A program made the translations under genes and the position numbers. A model generated the notes under the pieces. The model was not told the DNA's origin, did no database searches, and saw only the letters and a list, made by a program, of their open reading frames with translations. DNA of 64,000 nucleotides from Stentor roeselii (taxonomy: Eukaryota > Ciliophora > Heterotrichea > Heterotrichida > Stentoridae). The stretch spans positions 1 through 64,000 of the forward strand of contig RSEH01000093.1 in the NCBI GenBank assembly GCA_006503475.1. The letters are read 5' to 3'. Below are positions 37,666 to 47,041 of this stretch, one piece after another. The first letter of the stretch is position 1. Each line of letters begins with the position of its first letter.

Positions 37666-38856
37666 ATGCAGTCTGTTCTGATCGATGAAGAAAAGTTTAA
37701 CAAAGTAGTTGAGGGACTGGGACTAGTGGTGCCTTCGAATGAGGTGAAGTCGATGATATCAGCGCATAAGTCTCTCCTGATGAGTCAAAAAAACTTAAAA
37801 ATAGTTCTAAACCATTCAGACCTGACAAAAAAAATCATTTTGTTTGACCCGCTTTGCACTTTGCCTGAATCTCTTGAAAACTATGAAAAAGTTAAAATTC
37901 CTGTTAATTTGAACTACTCGAATTTTGGATATTTTGAAGTCTTGCAGCAGCTGTTGCCGGAAACTGTGCAGGTTCCTACTGGATTCGAGACTATTGGGCA
38001 CATCGCGCATTTTAACTTAGCAGAAGACCAGCTTCCTTTTAAGCATCTTATTGGATCGGTTTTGATTGATGTAATGTTTAAGAAGAAAGTTAAAAATATT
38101 AAAACGGTTGTTACGAAAATAGGAAAAATTGAACATGTTTATCGCACTTTTCAAATGGAAGTCATTGCTGGGAAGGATGATTTGATCGCTACTGTCGTAT
38201 TTGGTAGGTAGAAAGAAGGGAATTGTCAATTTACTTTTGATTTTAGTGCGGTTTATTGGAACTCTAAATTGTCGGCTGAACGTGATCGTGTCTTGGAACA
38301 GCTGGAATCGAATGATGTTGTTTGTGACTTGTTTGCAGGGGTAGGACCTTTCGCTATTCGTGCTGCGAAAAAAGGATGCCGAGTAATAGCCAACGACCTA
38401 AATCCCTCTTGTTTGCACTACCTAAATAAAAACATCCAAAAGAACAAGGTAAGCCATTTAGTCCACTCTTACAACCTCGACGCTCGAGATTTTTTCAAAC
38501 AACTATCTTCAGGCAATTCCGAAGGCGACTGGCTTCCATTCACGCATATTTACATGAACTTGCCAATGGACGCAATCGAGTTTTTAGACGTATTCCGAGG
38601 CGCTTTCGATAGAGATCTCTGGAAAAGTCTGCCAAAGGTCCATGTTTACGGATTTGCAATGGAGCAGGAAGAGTTAATCGAAAGAATGAAGCAGGTCTGG
38701 GGCGTTTTCAATGAATCAATTCTAACTTTTCACCGTTTTCGCGACATTTCTCCGAAAAAGTACATGTTTTGTGTGGAATTCGTAATCCCTGAAGAAATCG
38801 CTTTTGAAGTCCTTCCAAGGAAAATCGCGAAATCAGAAGAAGTGTCTGAAAATTAG
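37666..38856 (+). CDS. TRM5: tRNA (guanine37-N1)-methyltransferase TRM5, with a 15-nt intron
   Basis: A 391-residue SAM-dependent enzyme that methylates G37 next to the anticodon, needed for frame maintenance. The intron at 38197-38211 joins the N-terminal part to the catalytic part in the same frame, restoring LIATVKEGNCQFTFDFSAVYWNSKL-type sequence typical of Trm5 just before the methyltransferase core. The SAM-binding motif DLFAGVGPFAIRAAKKGC lies near residue 205, followed by NDLNP, and the Asn-Leu-Pro active-site motif (YMNLPMDAIEFL) near 270. The D1 domain (GHIAHFNL near 105) is also recognisable. Length is like nuclear/cytosolic Trm5. No clear mitochondrial presequence. Confidence 0.92.
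38197..38211 (+). other. 15-nt intron, phase 0
   Basis: GTATTTGGTAGGTAG; its final TAG is an in-frame stop. Excision joins GTC to AAA inside the conserved segment just upstream of YWNS in TRM5. Confidence 0.88.
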
Positions 38857-38882
38857 CATTGAATTAGTATATAACATTAAAA

Positions 38883-39725
38883 TTACTGATTCTTTTCTTG
38901 CTTTATTAAAGCTCTCCAAGAATCTGAAAATTCGTTTACCTTCGCCATGAACTCCTGGTGGAAACCGATTTCTCCTGTATGGCCGATGATTAGCTTTGGA
39001 ACGCTTTGGACTCTGGGTTTTTCTTCTTTTTTTAGAGTTTTTTTACGGGAGTTTCTGTCAAATTCGAGAAATTCTTGGATGTATTGGTCGATAGGGACTT
39101 CTTTTTTATTTTTAAAGAATTTTAAACAACTTGTCATTCTTTCTAGTTCTTTTTTTAGTTTGTTTCTTTCTTGGATGACTTCGGCTAAGGTTTTTTTGAA
39201 TTCTTCATTTTTTTCAGGGTCTTCTTCGGTTTTCTTGTGGTTTAAGTGAAAGTTGATGCCATTCACGATGTCGTCAACGATTTTCTTCAAGCACGGGTCA
39301 TAAGAAGGTATTTTTTTAAGGGCATCTATAAAAATTTCGAATTTATTGCAAACTTTCTTTTGCTCTGTAAGCCAGTTTTCAAGTTTTCCCAGTAGTCTAT
39401 GTCGCTGGTCATCATTAGAAATGCTTTCTGAGAGATTTTCTTGAATGTCAGGAGTTGTTCCCATCAAGTAGCTCATATTTCTAAGTTTTTTACTGAGAGG
39501 AGTGATATTCGAGCTATGACTTGGGTTTAATGATTTTTTTAGCGATGATGAAGATCTGGATTTATTCAAAATAACTTTAGTTGAAGGCATCCCAATCGTT
39601 CGAGAAAGTCCAGATTTGAGCTCTTCCGGAAGGACCAGCTTGATAGGCCTGTTGTTTTCAATTATCTGGTCAGGTTTAAGTGAAGAGTTCTTGATCTTCC
39701 TGACCATCATGATAGGGTTAGACAT
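38883..39725 (-). CDS. Unknown protein with central coiled coil
   Basis: A 280-residue basic protein: Ser-rich disordered N-terminal 95 residues, a helical region (about 105-160), a short strongly predicted coiled coil (about 165-205, Glu/Lys heptads), and a C-terminal segment IGHTGEIGFHQEFMAKVNEF near 250 that looks folded. No enzymatic motif or membrane segment. Function not recognised. Last of five head-to-tail minus-strand genes; 15 nt separate its ATG from the stop of the TPR/IQ gene upstream. It converges with TRM5 with 26 nt between stops. Confidence 0.7.
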   Translation of the reverse strand: MSNPIMMVRKIKNSSLKPDQIIENNRPIKLVLPEELKSGLSRTIGMPSTKVILNKSRSSSSLKKSLNPSHSSNITPLSKKLRNMSYLMGTTPDIQENLSESISNDDQRHRLLGKLENWLTEQKKVCNKFEIFIDALKKIPSYDPCLKKIVDDIVNGINFHLNHKKTEEDPEKNEEFKKTLAEVIQERNKLKKELERMTSCLKFFKNKKEVPIDQYIQEFLEFDRNSRKKTLKKEEKPRVQSVPKLIIGHTGEIGFHQEFMAKVNEFSDSWRALIKQEKNQ

Positions 39726-39740
39726 TTATAAAGCCAGAAG

Positions 39741-41471
39741 TTAATTTTTATACATTATTCTAGATCTGTACTTTCTGTACATGTATTGAATGAATATCAC
39801 TGCGTCTCGAATCGCCTGGAATAGTCGCTTTATTCGAAGTCCTCTGTAAAATGACTGGATTTTTAAACAGGATTTCTTTTGTTTCATGAAGTTCAGACGG
39901 ATTGGAACCATCCTCACAAAACTCTGGATTTTTATTAAAGAGTTTATTTGATGGCTTATGTCGGCTCTTCGGTTTTCTAAGAAATTTCTTTTAGAGTGGC
40001 CTTTTTGAGATGTTGATTTTATTGAGGACTCTGTTGGCAGTCTTTCTTTTGAGTTTTCGGGTAAACTGGCAGTTGGGTTAAGAGAAGATTTTGTGTCTAT
40101 TGAATGATGGGAAATCGGCTTTACTACTACCTCGGCCCTCGGGTCTGCAGGGGTCGTTTGACTTGTTTTAATCTCAACTTTCGTTTTAATCTCATGATTT
40201 TCACTTGATTTTGGAGTACTTTCTCTTACTTTACTCACTTCTCGTTTTTTTAGGTCTTCCAGCTTTTCTGGGTTATTTTTTATTGAAGTTGAATCAATTT
40301 TTGGGTAAGTTGATTCAAGTTGATTAAATTCTTTTAATCCTTGAGAGGTTTTCACGTTTTCAGGTTTTTTTTCAGGAAAAACATTAAGGGCCTTGACTTC
40401 AGGCTCAGCGCTGCGAAGAGTTTTTAAGAATTTGTTGGTGTCAGCGACGTATTTTTTTTCCTTTGCGCTGATAAGTGCCTTGGTTTCAGGAGCAGAAGGC
40501 CCCTGAGCCCTGTTCTTTTTAATGACATGTCGTTTGACACTTCTTGGACGGTGAAAGTTGACTTTCGCTTTTTTCTTTCCCATGATTTTTCTCCACCATC
40601 TCTGGATTTTAACAGCAGCGAGTTTTTTACGGTTGAACCTGATTTTAATAACGATTTTTTTCCACCATCTCTGAAGTTTTACTGCTGCTTTTATTTCAGC
40701 TCTTCCTATTCGCCTTAGGATTTTTTCTTTGGTTTTCACTTTGGGTCTTGCTTCGACTTGAAAGGTTTTCTGTTCATAAGGAGCTGGTTTTTGCTCTAAG
40801 AGCTTTGAAGGGATTTTTTGAATGCCAGCAGACCGTCCTCTAACATGATCTCGTTTTTTGCTTGAATTACTCTGACTTCTCGAGCTTTTTCCTTCTAACT
40901 CATGAAGACTTTTCTTCAAAGCCAAGGTGACTTCATGGTTGCGACCAAGATGTCTCATACTCAAATTCAGTCCAGTTTCAAAGCATTCAAAACTATCAGG
41001 ATTCTGATTAAGAAACTTATACTCAATCCCCACAGTTTGATACGCGATGATAAGCGATGAGACTAAAGTGTTTTTATTAGCAAAGTTATGTCTCAAAAGA
41101 AAAAGTGATTTCAAAGCATGTCTAAGTGCAAGCTCATGATTTCCCTGCTCAGAATGAATTTTACTTATATTCAAATGAGAACATGTGATATTCGCGATGT
41201 TTATTTCAAATCTTTTCGATAATTCACTGGATTTGTTGAAATATTCAAGCGCCTGGGACTGCTTGTTCAGTCTTTTTAAGTAGCAGCCTAAATTATTATA
41301 AGTCATTGCAAGTAAGTTCGACTTAGTTGTCCCGTCTTTCATTCCTTTCGTCGCCAGGAGAGCTTGATTCAAAAAAAAAATAGCATGATCGTATTTTTCT
41401 TTTCTGAGGTTTTCCACTGCGGATTTATTTGAAAGAATTATTGATTCTTCAGTTGCTTTTGAATCTTCCAT
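39741..41471 (-). CDS. TPR protein with multiple IQ calmodulin-binding motifs
   Basis: A 576-residue protein. Residues about 15-200 are helical repeats of TPR type (NNLGCYLKRLNKQSQALEYF near 55, ALRHALKSLFLLRH near 115). Two back-to-back IQ-type motifs at about 258-300 (AAVKLQRWWKKIVIKIRF, AAVKIQRWWRKIMGKK) and at least three more near the C-terminus (about 508-575; LIKIQSFVRM, CLKIQSFYRG, VIFIQYMYRKYRSR) should bind calmodulin or centrin. Between them lies a 200-residue Lys/Ser/Thr/Pro-rich linker. This TPR-plus-IQ layout suits a calcium-responsive cytoskeletal protein; in a contractile ciliate a centrin partner is a reasonable but untested idea. A related TPR layout occurs in the gene at 53856. 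Confidence 0.8.
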   Translation of the reverse strand: MEDSKATEESIILSNKSAVENLRKEKYDHAIFFLNQALLATKGMKDGTTKSNLLAMTYNNLGCYLKRLNKQSQALEYFNKSSELSKRFEINIANITCSHLNISKIHSEQGNHELALRHALKSLFLLRHNFANKNTLVSSLIIAYQTVGIEYKFLNQNPDSFECFETGLNLSMRHLGRNHEVTLALKKSLHELEGKSSRSQSNSSKKRDHVRGRSAGIQKIPSKLLEQKPAPYEQKTFQVEARPKVKTKEKILRRIGRAEIKAAVKLQRWWKKIVIKIRFNRKKLAAVKIQRWWRKIMGKKKAKVNFHRPRSVKRHVIKKNRAQGPSAPETKALISAKEKKYVADTNKFLKTLRSAEPEVKALNVFPEKKPENVKTSQGLKEFNQLESTYPKIDSTSIKNNPEKLEDLKKREVSKVRESTPKSSENHEIKTKVEIKTSQTTPADPRAEVVVKPISHHSIDTKSSLNPTASLPENSKERLPTESSIKSTSQKGHSKRNFLENRRADISHQINSLIKIQSFVRMVPIRLNFMKQKKSCLKIQSFYRGLRIKRLFQAIRDAVIFIQYMYRKYRSRIMYKN

Positions 41472-41485
41472 TTGTATTGTTTGAA

Positions 41486-43063
41486 TTAATTAGAAAAGCT
41501 AGATAGACGAGATTTTAAAAGGGACTCAAGGTATGGGTTTATGTTGGAATATTCTTTGAAACCTGGAAATACATTCACGTCAACTATTATGTAGTCGTTT
41601 GTTGAACTGTGAACTAGGATGTCGTAACCGAAAATGCTTAGACCCAGCTTGGATGTTATTTGAGATGTTATTTCTTTTAGGGATGGCATGTCTAAGGGTT
41701 TTTGGATTTGAGTTCCGGATTTTAAGTCTTCTGGCCATGGCTCTGCACTGTTAAATGTTACCAGGTCATTACCAGCAAAACTTAAATTACTACAAGATTT
41801 TCGCGGTTTATATGAAATTTCATCGCCTATTACATATATTTTATAGACGGTCATATCATGGTTTATAAACTCTTGAACTATAAATTCTTCATTGTATATT
41901 TCAATAGATTTTGAAAGGCCTTGCTTGTTGAATACTATTGACATAATATGTGACATTTTTGTAACACTCGCAACATTAGATTTGACAATTACAGGAAATT
42001 GAACTTCTGGAACCTCGTCACCCGGCTTTAGCTTGACTTGGAAAGGTACACGAAAGACTATTCCATTCGAACTCATTCCAAGACATTGACTCAAACTATA
42101 AACAAACTGTTCTCTAGTCAACCAGGACTTGCATTGTGTAAGCGGGTCAATCGTAACAATTTCCTGATGATTCAACAAATAATCACTCCAAGCCTCAAAA
42201 GCTGAATTACTATTTTGATTTCCCATACTAAGTAAGTCAACAGCCTTATTGATAAAGACCTTAAAAACCCCAGTTCTCTCAGGGTTACAATAAGGCCAAA
42301 TGCTATTAAACCAAACAGTAGAATTACTTTCAAAAGACTTCTTCATTCCCATAATCCTCATTTTTTTGGAAGTAGGCAGCATGTATCCGACAGTGATGCC
42401 AGCAGGTTTATAATATTCTAAAGCACTTACCAACAAAGTAATCGACATGATAGCCCGGGGATAATTCATCATTGAATCAAGTATAGCCCTGCACTGATCC
42501 TACATAATTTCTACCAAATCATTAACTTCTTGATTAATCCAGATATGCTTCACATTTTTTCTATAAGCATTCAAAATCTCTTTATTTAACTTCGTCGAAA
42601 CCACGAAAATTTCATCATTTTCTTGAATTTCACAAAAAATCTTTATTTGTTCAAAGTAATTTTCATCAGATTTCTTCACATTTAAGTCTTCGTAAGTCAC
42701 AAGCCGGTCAAACTTCTGATCAAATCCGAAATTTCTTAGTAATCCAGAGACTCTAGGACGATATGAAGAGTCAGAAGTGATAATCACCTTGAACCCAGCA
42801 AGTCTCAGCTCATCAAGCACTTGCAAGCTTTCTTCAACCGGTTTAAACATCTGAAAATCAAAAATGCTAAAATCCTCAAGTTTTTCCTTAATAAACCTGG
42901 AAACCTGCATCTCTAAACAAGAAGCAAAATTTCCAGATTGCTTCAAAAACTCAAACTTTCCAAAAAATCGACTCAAAAACTGTTTTTTTATCTCAACTTT
43001 CTTCTCCTTTTCAATAAACCTGAAAAGACAGTCAACATCAATGAAAACAAAAGATTTTTCCAT
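41486..43063 (-). CDS. HAD-like domain fused to inositol-tetrakisphosphate kinase (ITPK1), joined by a 15-nt intron
   Basis: A 520-residue fusion. The two halves look like separate frames, but the apparent stop between them is the TAG of a 15-nt intron (42500-42514); both halves are in the same frame and no in-frame ATG is needed between them. Residues 1-185 are HAD-like: FIDVDCLF (motif I, DxD) near 6-13, IITSDSS (motif II) near 95, and a Lys before DENYF; the motif IV Asp is missing (FVVSTKLNKE where VGD is expected), so phosphatase activity is doubtful. Residues about 195-520 are ITPK1-type ATP-grasp: FPVIVKSNVA near 350, VQEFINHDMTVYKIYVIGD near 390 and IIVDVNVFPGFKEY near 490 (metal-ligand Asp/Asn). 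It should act in inositol phosphate interconversion. Its ATG overlaps the upstream gene's stop by 1 nt. Confidence 0.85.
42500..42514 (-). other. 15-nt intron, phase 0
   Basis: On the minus strand GTAGAAATTATGTAG. The TAG closes the HAD half if unspliced; excision joins TTG to GAT and runs straight into the ITPK1 half in the same frame. Confidence 0.82.
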
Positions 43064-44955
43064 TAATTATTACTAACTTTTTCGATTTCTTTGAAAATTT
43101 CACTTAAATCGCCGATTCCCGATCGAAGAGAAGGATTCATAAGACTATGAGTTTCCGGGTTCTCATCATTATCCAAGGTGCTCGAGATGATGCTTAACTT
43201 CGAATGGATCATGGGCCAGATGTACTCGTCGAGGGTGCCAGGTCCGAAGAGGTAGTGAATGTTGACAGACTTGGCCTGCCCTATTCGATGGACTCGGTCT
43301 TCCGCTTGAATCATCACGGCAGGGGACCAGGCCATTTCCGCGATGACCACCAAGTTACCAGCAGTCAAGGTCAGTCCTACCCCAGCAGCTAAAATACTAA
43401 GAATAGCCACTTTGCAGTTATCGTTGTTTTGAAACTCGTTTACTCCTGCTGACCTTCTTTCGTTTGGAGTTTGACCGTCGATTCGGATATAATGAATGTT
43501 TGATTTTTCTACTGTCTCTTGAATTGCTTGCATCATTTCTTTGTGATGAGCGAATATTAGGAATTTACAGTCGTTTTCTAGAAGATAGGTTATGTAATCG
43601 ATCACTCCTTTTATCTTTGCACGGGCTGTGAGACTGTAAGAATCTACGATGAATTGATTTTTGTCGGTTTCTATTTTTTCTTTGGTTGAAGGGTCTTTTG
43701 ACTTTTTATTTTCAGACTTTTTAACAAGGGTAAAGTTTTTCCTGATTAATTTACAACTTGAAGTGTCGACTCCAATTTCAATCTTTTGGCGAATTTTTGA
43801 TGGTAACTGAGTCAAAACATCAGATTTCAATCTTCTTATCATAATAGTAGATGAAAGAAGATTGTAAAGTTCTTTCATGTTAGAACTTCCTGAGTAGTCA
43901 ACATGTCCAAACTTCTCCTTCGGGTCGCAGTACCTTTTAGCAAATTCAATAAAACTTCGAAAAATATCAGGTCTTAAAGAAGTAAGAATATTATAAATTT
44001 CTGCAGGTCTTGAAATAACAGGAGTTCCACTAATCAAAATTGCCCTTTTCGCTCTTTGCAACATAGGAATAATAACTTTAGATCTTTTAGCTGAGTAATT
44101 TTTCAGATAATGACATTCATCCGCTATAATCACATCAAAAACCTGTGACTTCAAAAGAGATTCACAGTTAGTAGCAAGGTTATAAGAAGTGATCCAGACT
44201 TTTGCAAATGGCGAAGGATGAATTTTACTATCAAGTAAATAAATCTCTTTCCTCGAAAGACTTGGAAGCCACTTTAAAATTTCATCCCGCCAGTTCACTT
44301 TCAAAGAAGCTGGGCAGATGACGAGCAGTGGCCATTCATGAAAATACAAAAAAGCAGAAGCGATTCCTTGCAAGGTCTTCCCAACTCCCATCTCGTCACC
44401 GATGAGAGCTCTTCCACCCTTGTCAAAAACAAACTGAACACCTTGTCTTTGAAACTCGTACATCTTGTTAACGAGTTCTTCAGGCAAGGCCTTTAAAATC
44501 TCACTCGGCTTCGAGGACTGAGGGTCAAGACCTTGGAAGTCACAAGTTTTGTTGAACTCGGAGATTATCTGAGATAAAAAACGAGGAATGTCTGAAAATT
44601 CTACTTCGTTGTTGATACTCAAAATTGCTCTTAGACGCTGATAGGATATCAGAGGAAAGACCCAAGTTAAATTGGATTCTTTTGCAGTACCTGATAAAGT
44701 TTTTAACTTTTCTTGAAGAGAAGGGCTTGGTAAGTGGTCTGATGTTAGTGAAATTTCGTTGTGACCTGAAAGTTCGAGCTGGATTTTTAGTTTTGATGAG
44801 GATTTTTTTGGAGTTTCGGCTTGGGTTGCTTCTAGGTTACCGGATAGGAATTTTTTCTTTCTTTCTAAAGCGAGCTTTCGGAGACTTAGTAAATCTGGAT
44901 GATCTTCGGTTTGGGGTTCTTGGAATTTTGTCGTGTACCAGTTCCTTAAATCCAT
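43063..44955 (-). CDS. SMARCAL1/ZRANB3-type SNF2 annealing helicase
   Basis: A 630-residue SNF2-family ATPase of the SMARCAL1 branch, which rewinds DNA at stalled replication forks. Motif I is GDEMGVGKTLQ near residue 187, Ia VICPASLKVNWRDE near 215, motif II DECHYLKN near 278 (DECH box, as in SMARCAL1-type proteins), motif III LISGTPVISRP near 308. The second RecA lobe has KFLIFAHHKEMM near 465, IDGQTPNERR near 497 and the motif VI AEDRVHRIGQ near 558. A region before the core (WVFPLISYQRLRAIL near 100) resembles the HARP/substrate-recognition part. The N-terminal 90 residues are basic. The stop codon TAA shares its last A with the ATG of the HAD-ITPK1 gene (TAATG). Confidence 0.9.
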   Translation of the reverse strand: MDLRNWYTTKFQEPQTEDHPDLLSLRKLALERKKKFLSGNLEATQAETPKKSSSKLKIQLELSGHNEISLTSDHLPSPSLQEKLKTLSGTAKESNLTWVFPLISYQRLRAILSINNEVEFSDIPRFLSQIISEFNKTCDFQGLDPQSSKPSEILKALPEELVNKMYEFQRQGVQFVFDKGGRALIGDEMGVGKTLQGIASAFLYFHEWPLLVICPASLKVNWRDEILKWLPSLSRKEIYLLDSKIHPSPFAKVWITSYNLATNCESLLKSQVFDVIIADECHYLKNYSAKRSKVIIPMLQRAKRAILISGTPVISRPAEIYNILTSLRPDIFRSFIEFAKRYCDPKEKFGHVDYSGSSNMKELYNLLSSTIMIRRLKSDVLTQLPSKIRQKIEIGVDTSSCKLIRKNFTLVKKSENKKSKDPSTKEKIETDKNQFIVDSYSLTARAKIKGVIDYITYLLENDCKFLIFAHHKEMMQAIQETVEKSNIHYIRIDGQTPNERRSAGVNEFQNNDNCKVAILSILAAGVGLTLTAGNLVVIAEMAWSPAVMIQAEDRVHRIGQAKSVNIHYLFGPGTLDEYIWPMIHSKLSIISSTLDNDENPETHSLMNPSLRSGIGDLSEIFKEIEKVSNN

Positions 44956-44980
44956 ATATTTTAAATTATTAGCCCCCGCA

Positions 44981-46864
44981 CTACTTTAATTTCCATTCAC
45001 TGAAAATCAGTTCAAACTTATTTGAAATGACTCCATCAGGTATCCACTTTTTGAATTTCTTGGCATCACTAGTAGGACAAAAAAGCTGATCAAGAGTAAT
45101 CCTGAAAGTATTATCAATAACAGCCGGAATAAGTTTACTAAGATACCCACAGCTAAGTTCAAGACAAGGATTAGTATTGACTTCAATAAGCCAGACCTTA
45201 AACTGTTGGTCAACCATGAAGTCATATCCCAACAATTCAAAACTATGCAATTTGCGATGTGGGTCGATGATGGAATAAGAAGCTTGAATGGTATCAGAAA
45301 CAATAGACCTGATCTGTTGATTGATGTTTTTTTCGAAGTTGACTTTATGAGAGGGGTACTCAGCGTTGAGATAGTTTTGGAAGTCACAGTAACTGATTTT
45401 ATTACCTGGTTCAAATTTTCCGTATTCTTCTGAGTTTTTCTGCACCGCGTCGTTGGTCAGATGGATGAAGCGGTTGAAGGACTTTGTGGAAAACTCCTTG
45501 CATGACGTGCGGATGTACCCTTCTGGGTAGAAGTACCCTTGGATGTTGTTGTTTATACTTGTTATCAATGCGAAACATCTAATGTCAAACTTTCGCTTTC
45601 GCATAAGCAGAGGACGTTCGATGTACTTCTGGATAATATAAGTCCTTCCTTCTTTCTGAGAACGAATCACTTCAGAAATGCTTTCAATTGAATTACAGAC
45701 TTTTATTCCATTTCCTCGATTTGTGTTCTCACCTGGCTTGACGATCCACAGTTTTTCTCCTGTTTTTTCCAGGATTTCCAAGAACTTTTCCTTAAAAACC
45801 ATGAAATTCTCATCACCCGGGCCTTTTATATGAAAAGTGACAGGGATGAAATCGAAAGGGTCTAAACCTTTTCCAAGGTAAAACTTTTTCAAATTAGCAA
45901 AAAGTCTTTTTTTACTTGTCAAATGTTTGTTAAACTCAAGACGATTATGAAGCTTTAAACTTTGCATGTCGATAGAAGTCGACGCGTTTAAATTACAAAA
46001 AAAGTTTGAAGAGGCAATAAAATTGAATCCCATTTTTTCACTTTCAGCGAATTTTTTCATTGGAAGTCGTTTGCTGAGTGGCATTAAAACCTGTTCGACA
46101 TAAGACCCAGGAGGCAGTCTTGCTGAAATTTTCTTGTGTTTTACGCTGGTCCACACGAAATGAGCTTCTTTGTAACTTTCACATCTGATGAACCATGGTC
46201 GAGTTTTGATGATTTTCGCGACTAGGTCTGAGTTGTTTCCTGGCCCCACGTAAAACTTGTAGGTCTTTAACGGGCTGGTTCTTGTGTGAATGCCGTTGCT
46301 ACTTCTTAGGATCTTTAAAAAGTAGTCGAAAATGAACTCTTTTGATGTCAAAGTCTCGTCTTCGGTTAAGGATGGAAGTTTTTTCTTCTTGTTTTTTGGG
46401 GTTTTTCTTATTTCTTTTACGGATTTTGGAGTACCTCTTGTGTCGCGGATGTATGGAGAGATGAATCTTTTTATTGCTTTTGATGGGGATTTTGAGATTA
46501 GCAGGTCTGGAATGTCTAGACTTGGACGGATTGGAGTTTCAATTGAACTCAGGCCTTTTCTGTGTTTTAATTTACTTACCATTGTTGTACGGTTGTTTGG
46601 CATTTCGTCGTAGTCTGCCCCGAAGATGAATTCTTTTTGGTGAACTGGCTTTTTAGAGTACTTGATTTGGTCCTGAGATCCCGTTTCTACTGAAAAACTG
46701 TTATTTTGAGTATCTTCTCGTTGGGAGGCATTCATTTTACGGGCTGCGAAGCGGTTTTGAAAGAACTTTGAAAAGTGAACCTGCAGGTCGATAAGTGCTG
46801 TGTATTGAAAAGGAGGAGTGTATGCTGAATACGAGTTTAAAGGCATGATAGACTTTTCAGTCAT
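44981..46864 (-). CDS. Tubulin tyrosine ligase-like protein, second type
   Basis: A 627-residue ATP-grasp ligase that modifies tubulin or other axonemal proteins. The first 190 residues are basic and disordered. The TTL domain covers about residues 195-605: YKFYVGPGNNSDLVAKII near 205, WIVKPGENTNRGNGI near 374, IQKYIERPLLMRKRKFDIRCF near 408, HLTNDAVQKN near 465 and WLIEVNTNPCLELSC near 560, which holds the metal-binding Glu and Asn. The ENTNRGNGI form differs clearly from the TTLL6/13 gene at 10380, so the substrate or chemistry (glycylation, initiation or another) may differ; I cannot assign the subfamily by eye. It heads a five-gene minus-strand run and is divergent from the PARP gene, 177 bp away. 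Confidence 0.85.
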   Translation of the reverse strand: MTEKSIMPLNSYSAYTPPFQYTALIDLQVHFSKFFQNRFAARKMNASQREDTQNNSFSVETGSQDQIKYSKKPVHQKEFIFGADYDEMPNNRTTMVSKLKHRKGLSSIETPIRPSLDIPDLLISKSPSKAIKRFISPYIRDTRGTPKSVKEIRKTPKNKKKKLPSLTEDETLTSKEFIFDYFLKILRSSNGIHTRTSPLKTYKFYVGPGNNSDLVAKIIKTRPWFIRCESYKEAHFVWTSVKHKKISARLPPGSYVEQVLMPLSKRLPMKKFAESEKMGFNFIASSNFFCNLNASTSIDMQSLKLHNRLEFNKHLTSKKRLFANLKKFYLGKGLDPFDFIPVTFHIKGPGDENFMVFKEKFLEILEKTGEKLWIVKPGENTNRGNGIKVCNSIESISEVIRSQKEGRTYIIQKYIERPLLMRKRKFDIRCFALITSINNNIQGYFYPEGYIRTSCKEFSTKSFNRFIHLTNDAVQKNSEEYGKFEPGNKISYCDFQNYLNAEYPSHKVNFEKNINQQIRSIVSDTIQASYSIIDPHRKLHSFELLGYDFMVDQQFKVWLIEVNTNPCLELSCGYLSKLIPAVIDNTFRITLDQLFCPTSDAKKFKKWIPDGVISNKFELIFSEWKLK

Positions 46865-47041
46865 TGTTATTTATTTGCTGAGCTCATGAAGAAGTTGGAT
46901 GAATTTTTGAAATAATTCAGATTATGGTAAACTCCCTTTTAACTTAAACTTTCTAATCAGGCATGCACAAATCCCAATCCACCCAAACCAAACTCAAACA
47001 AATAAAAGTCTAACAGTTCGAAATCTAATCAGTCTATAAAA

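Noticed and set aside
39726-39740. Fusion of the TPR/IQ gene and the following coiled-coil gene through an intron, since they share a frame and lie 15 nt apart
   Set aside because: There is no GT...AG segment of suitable length, and two stops lie in the spacer.
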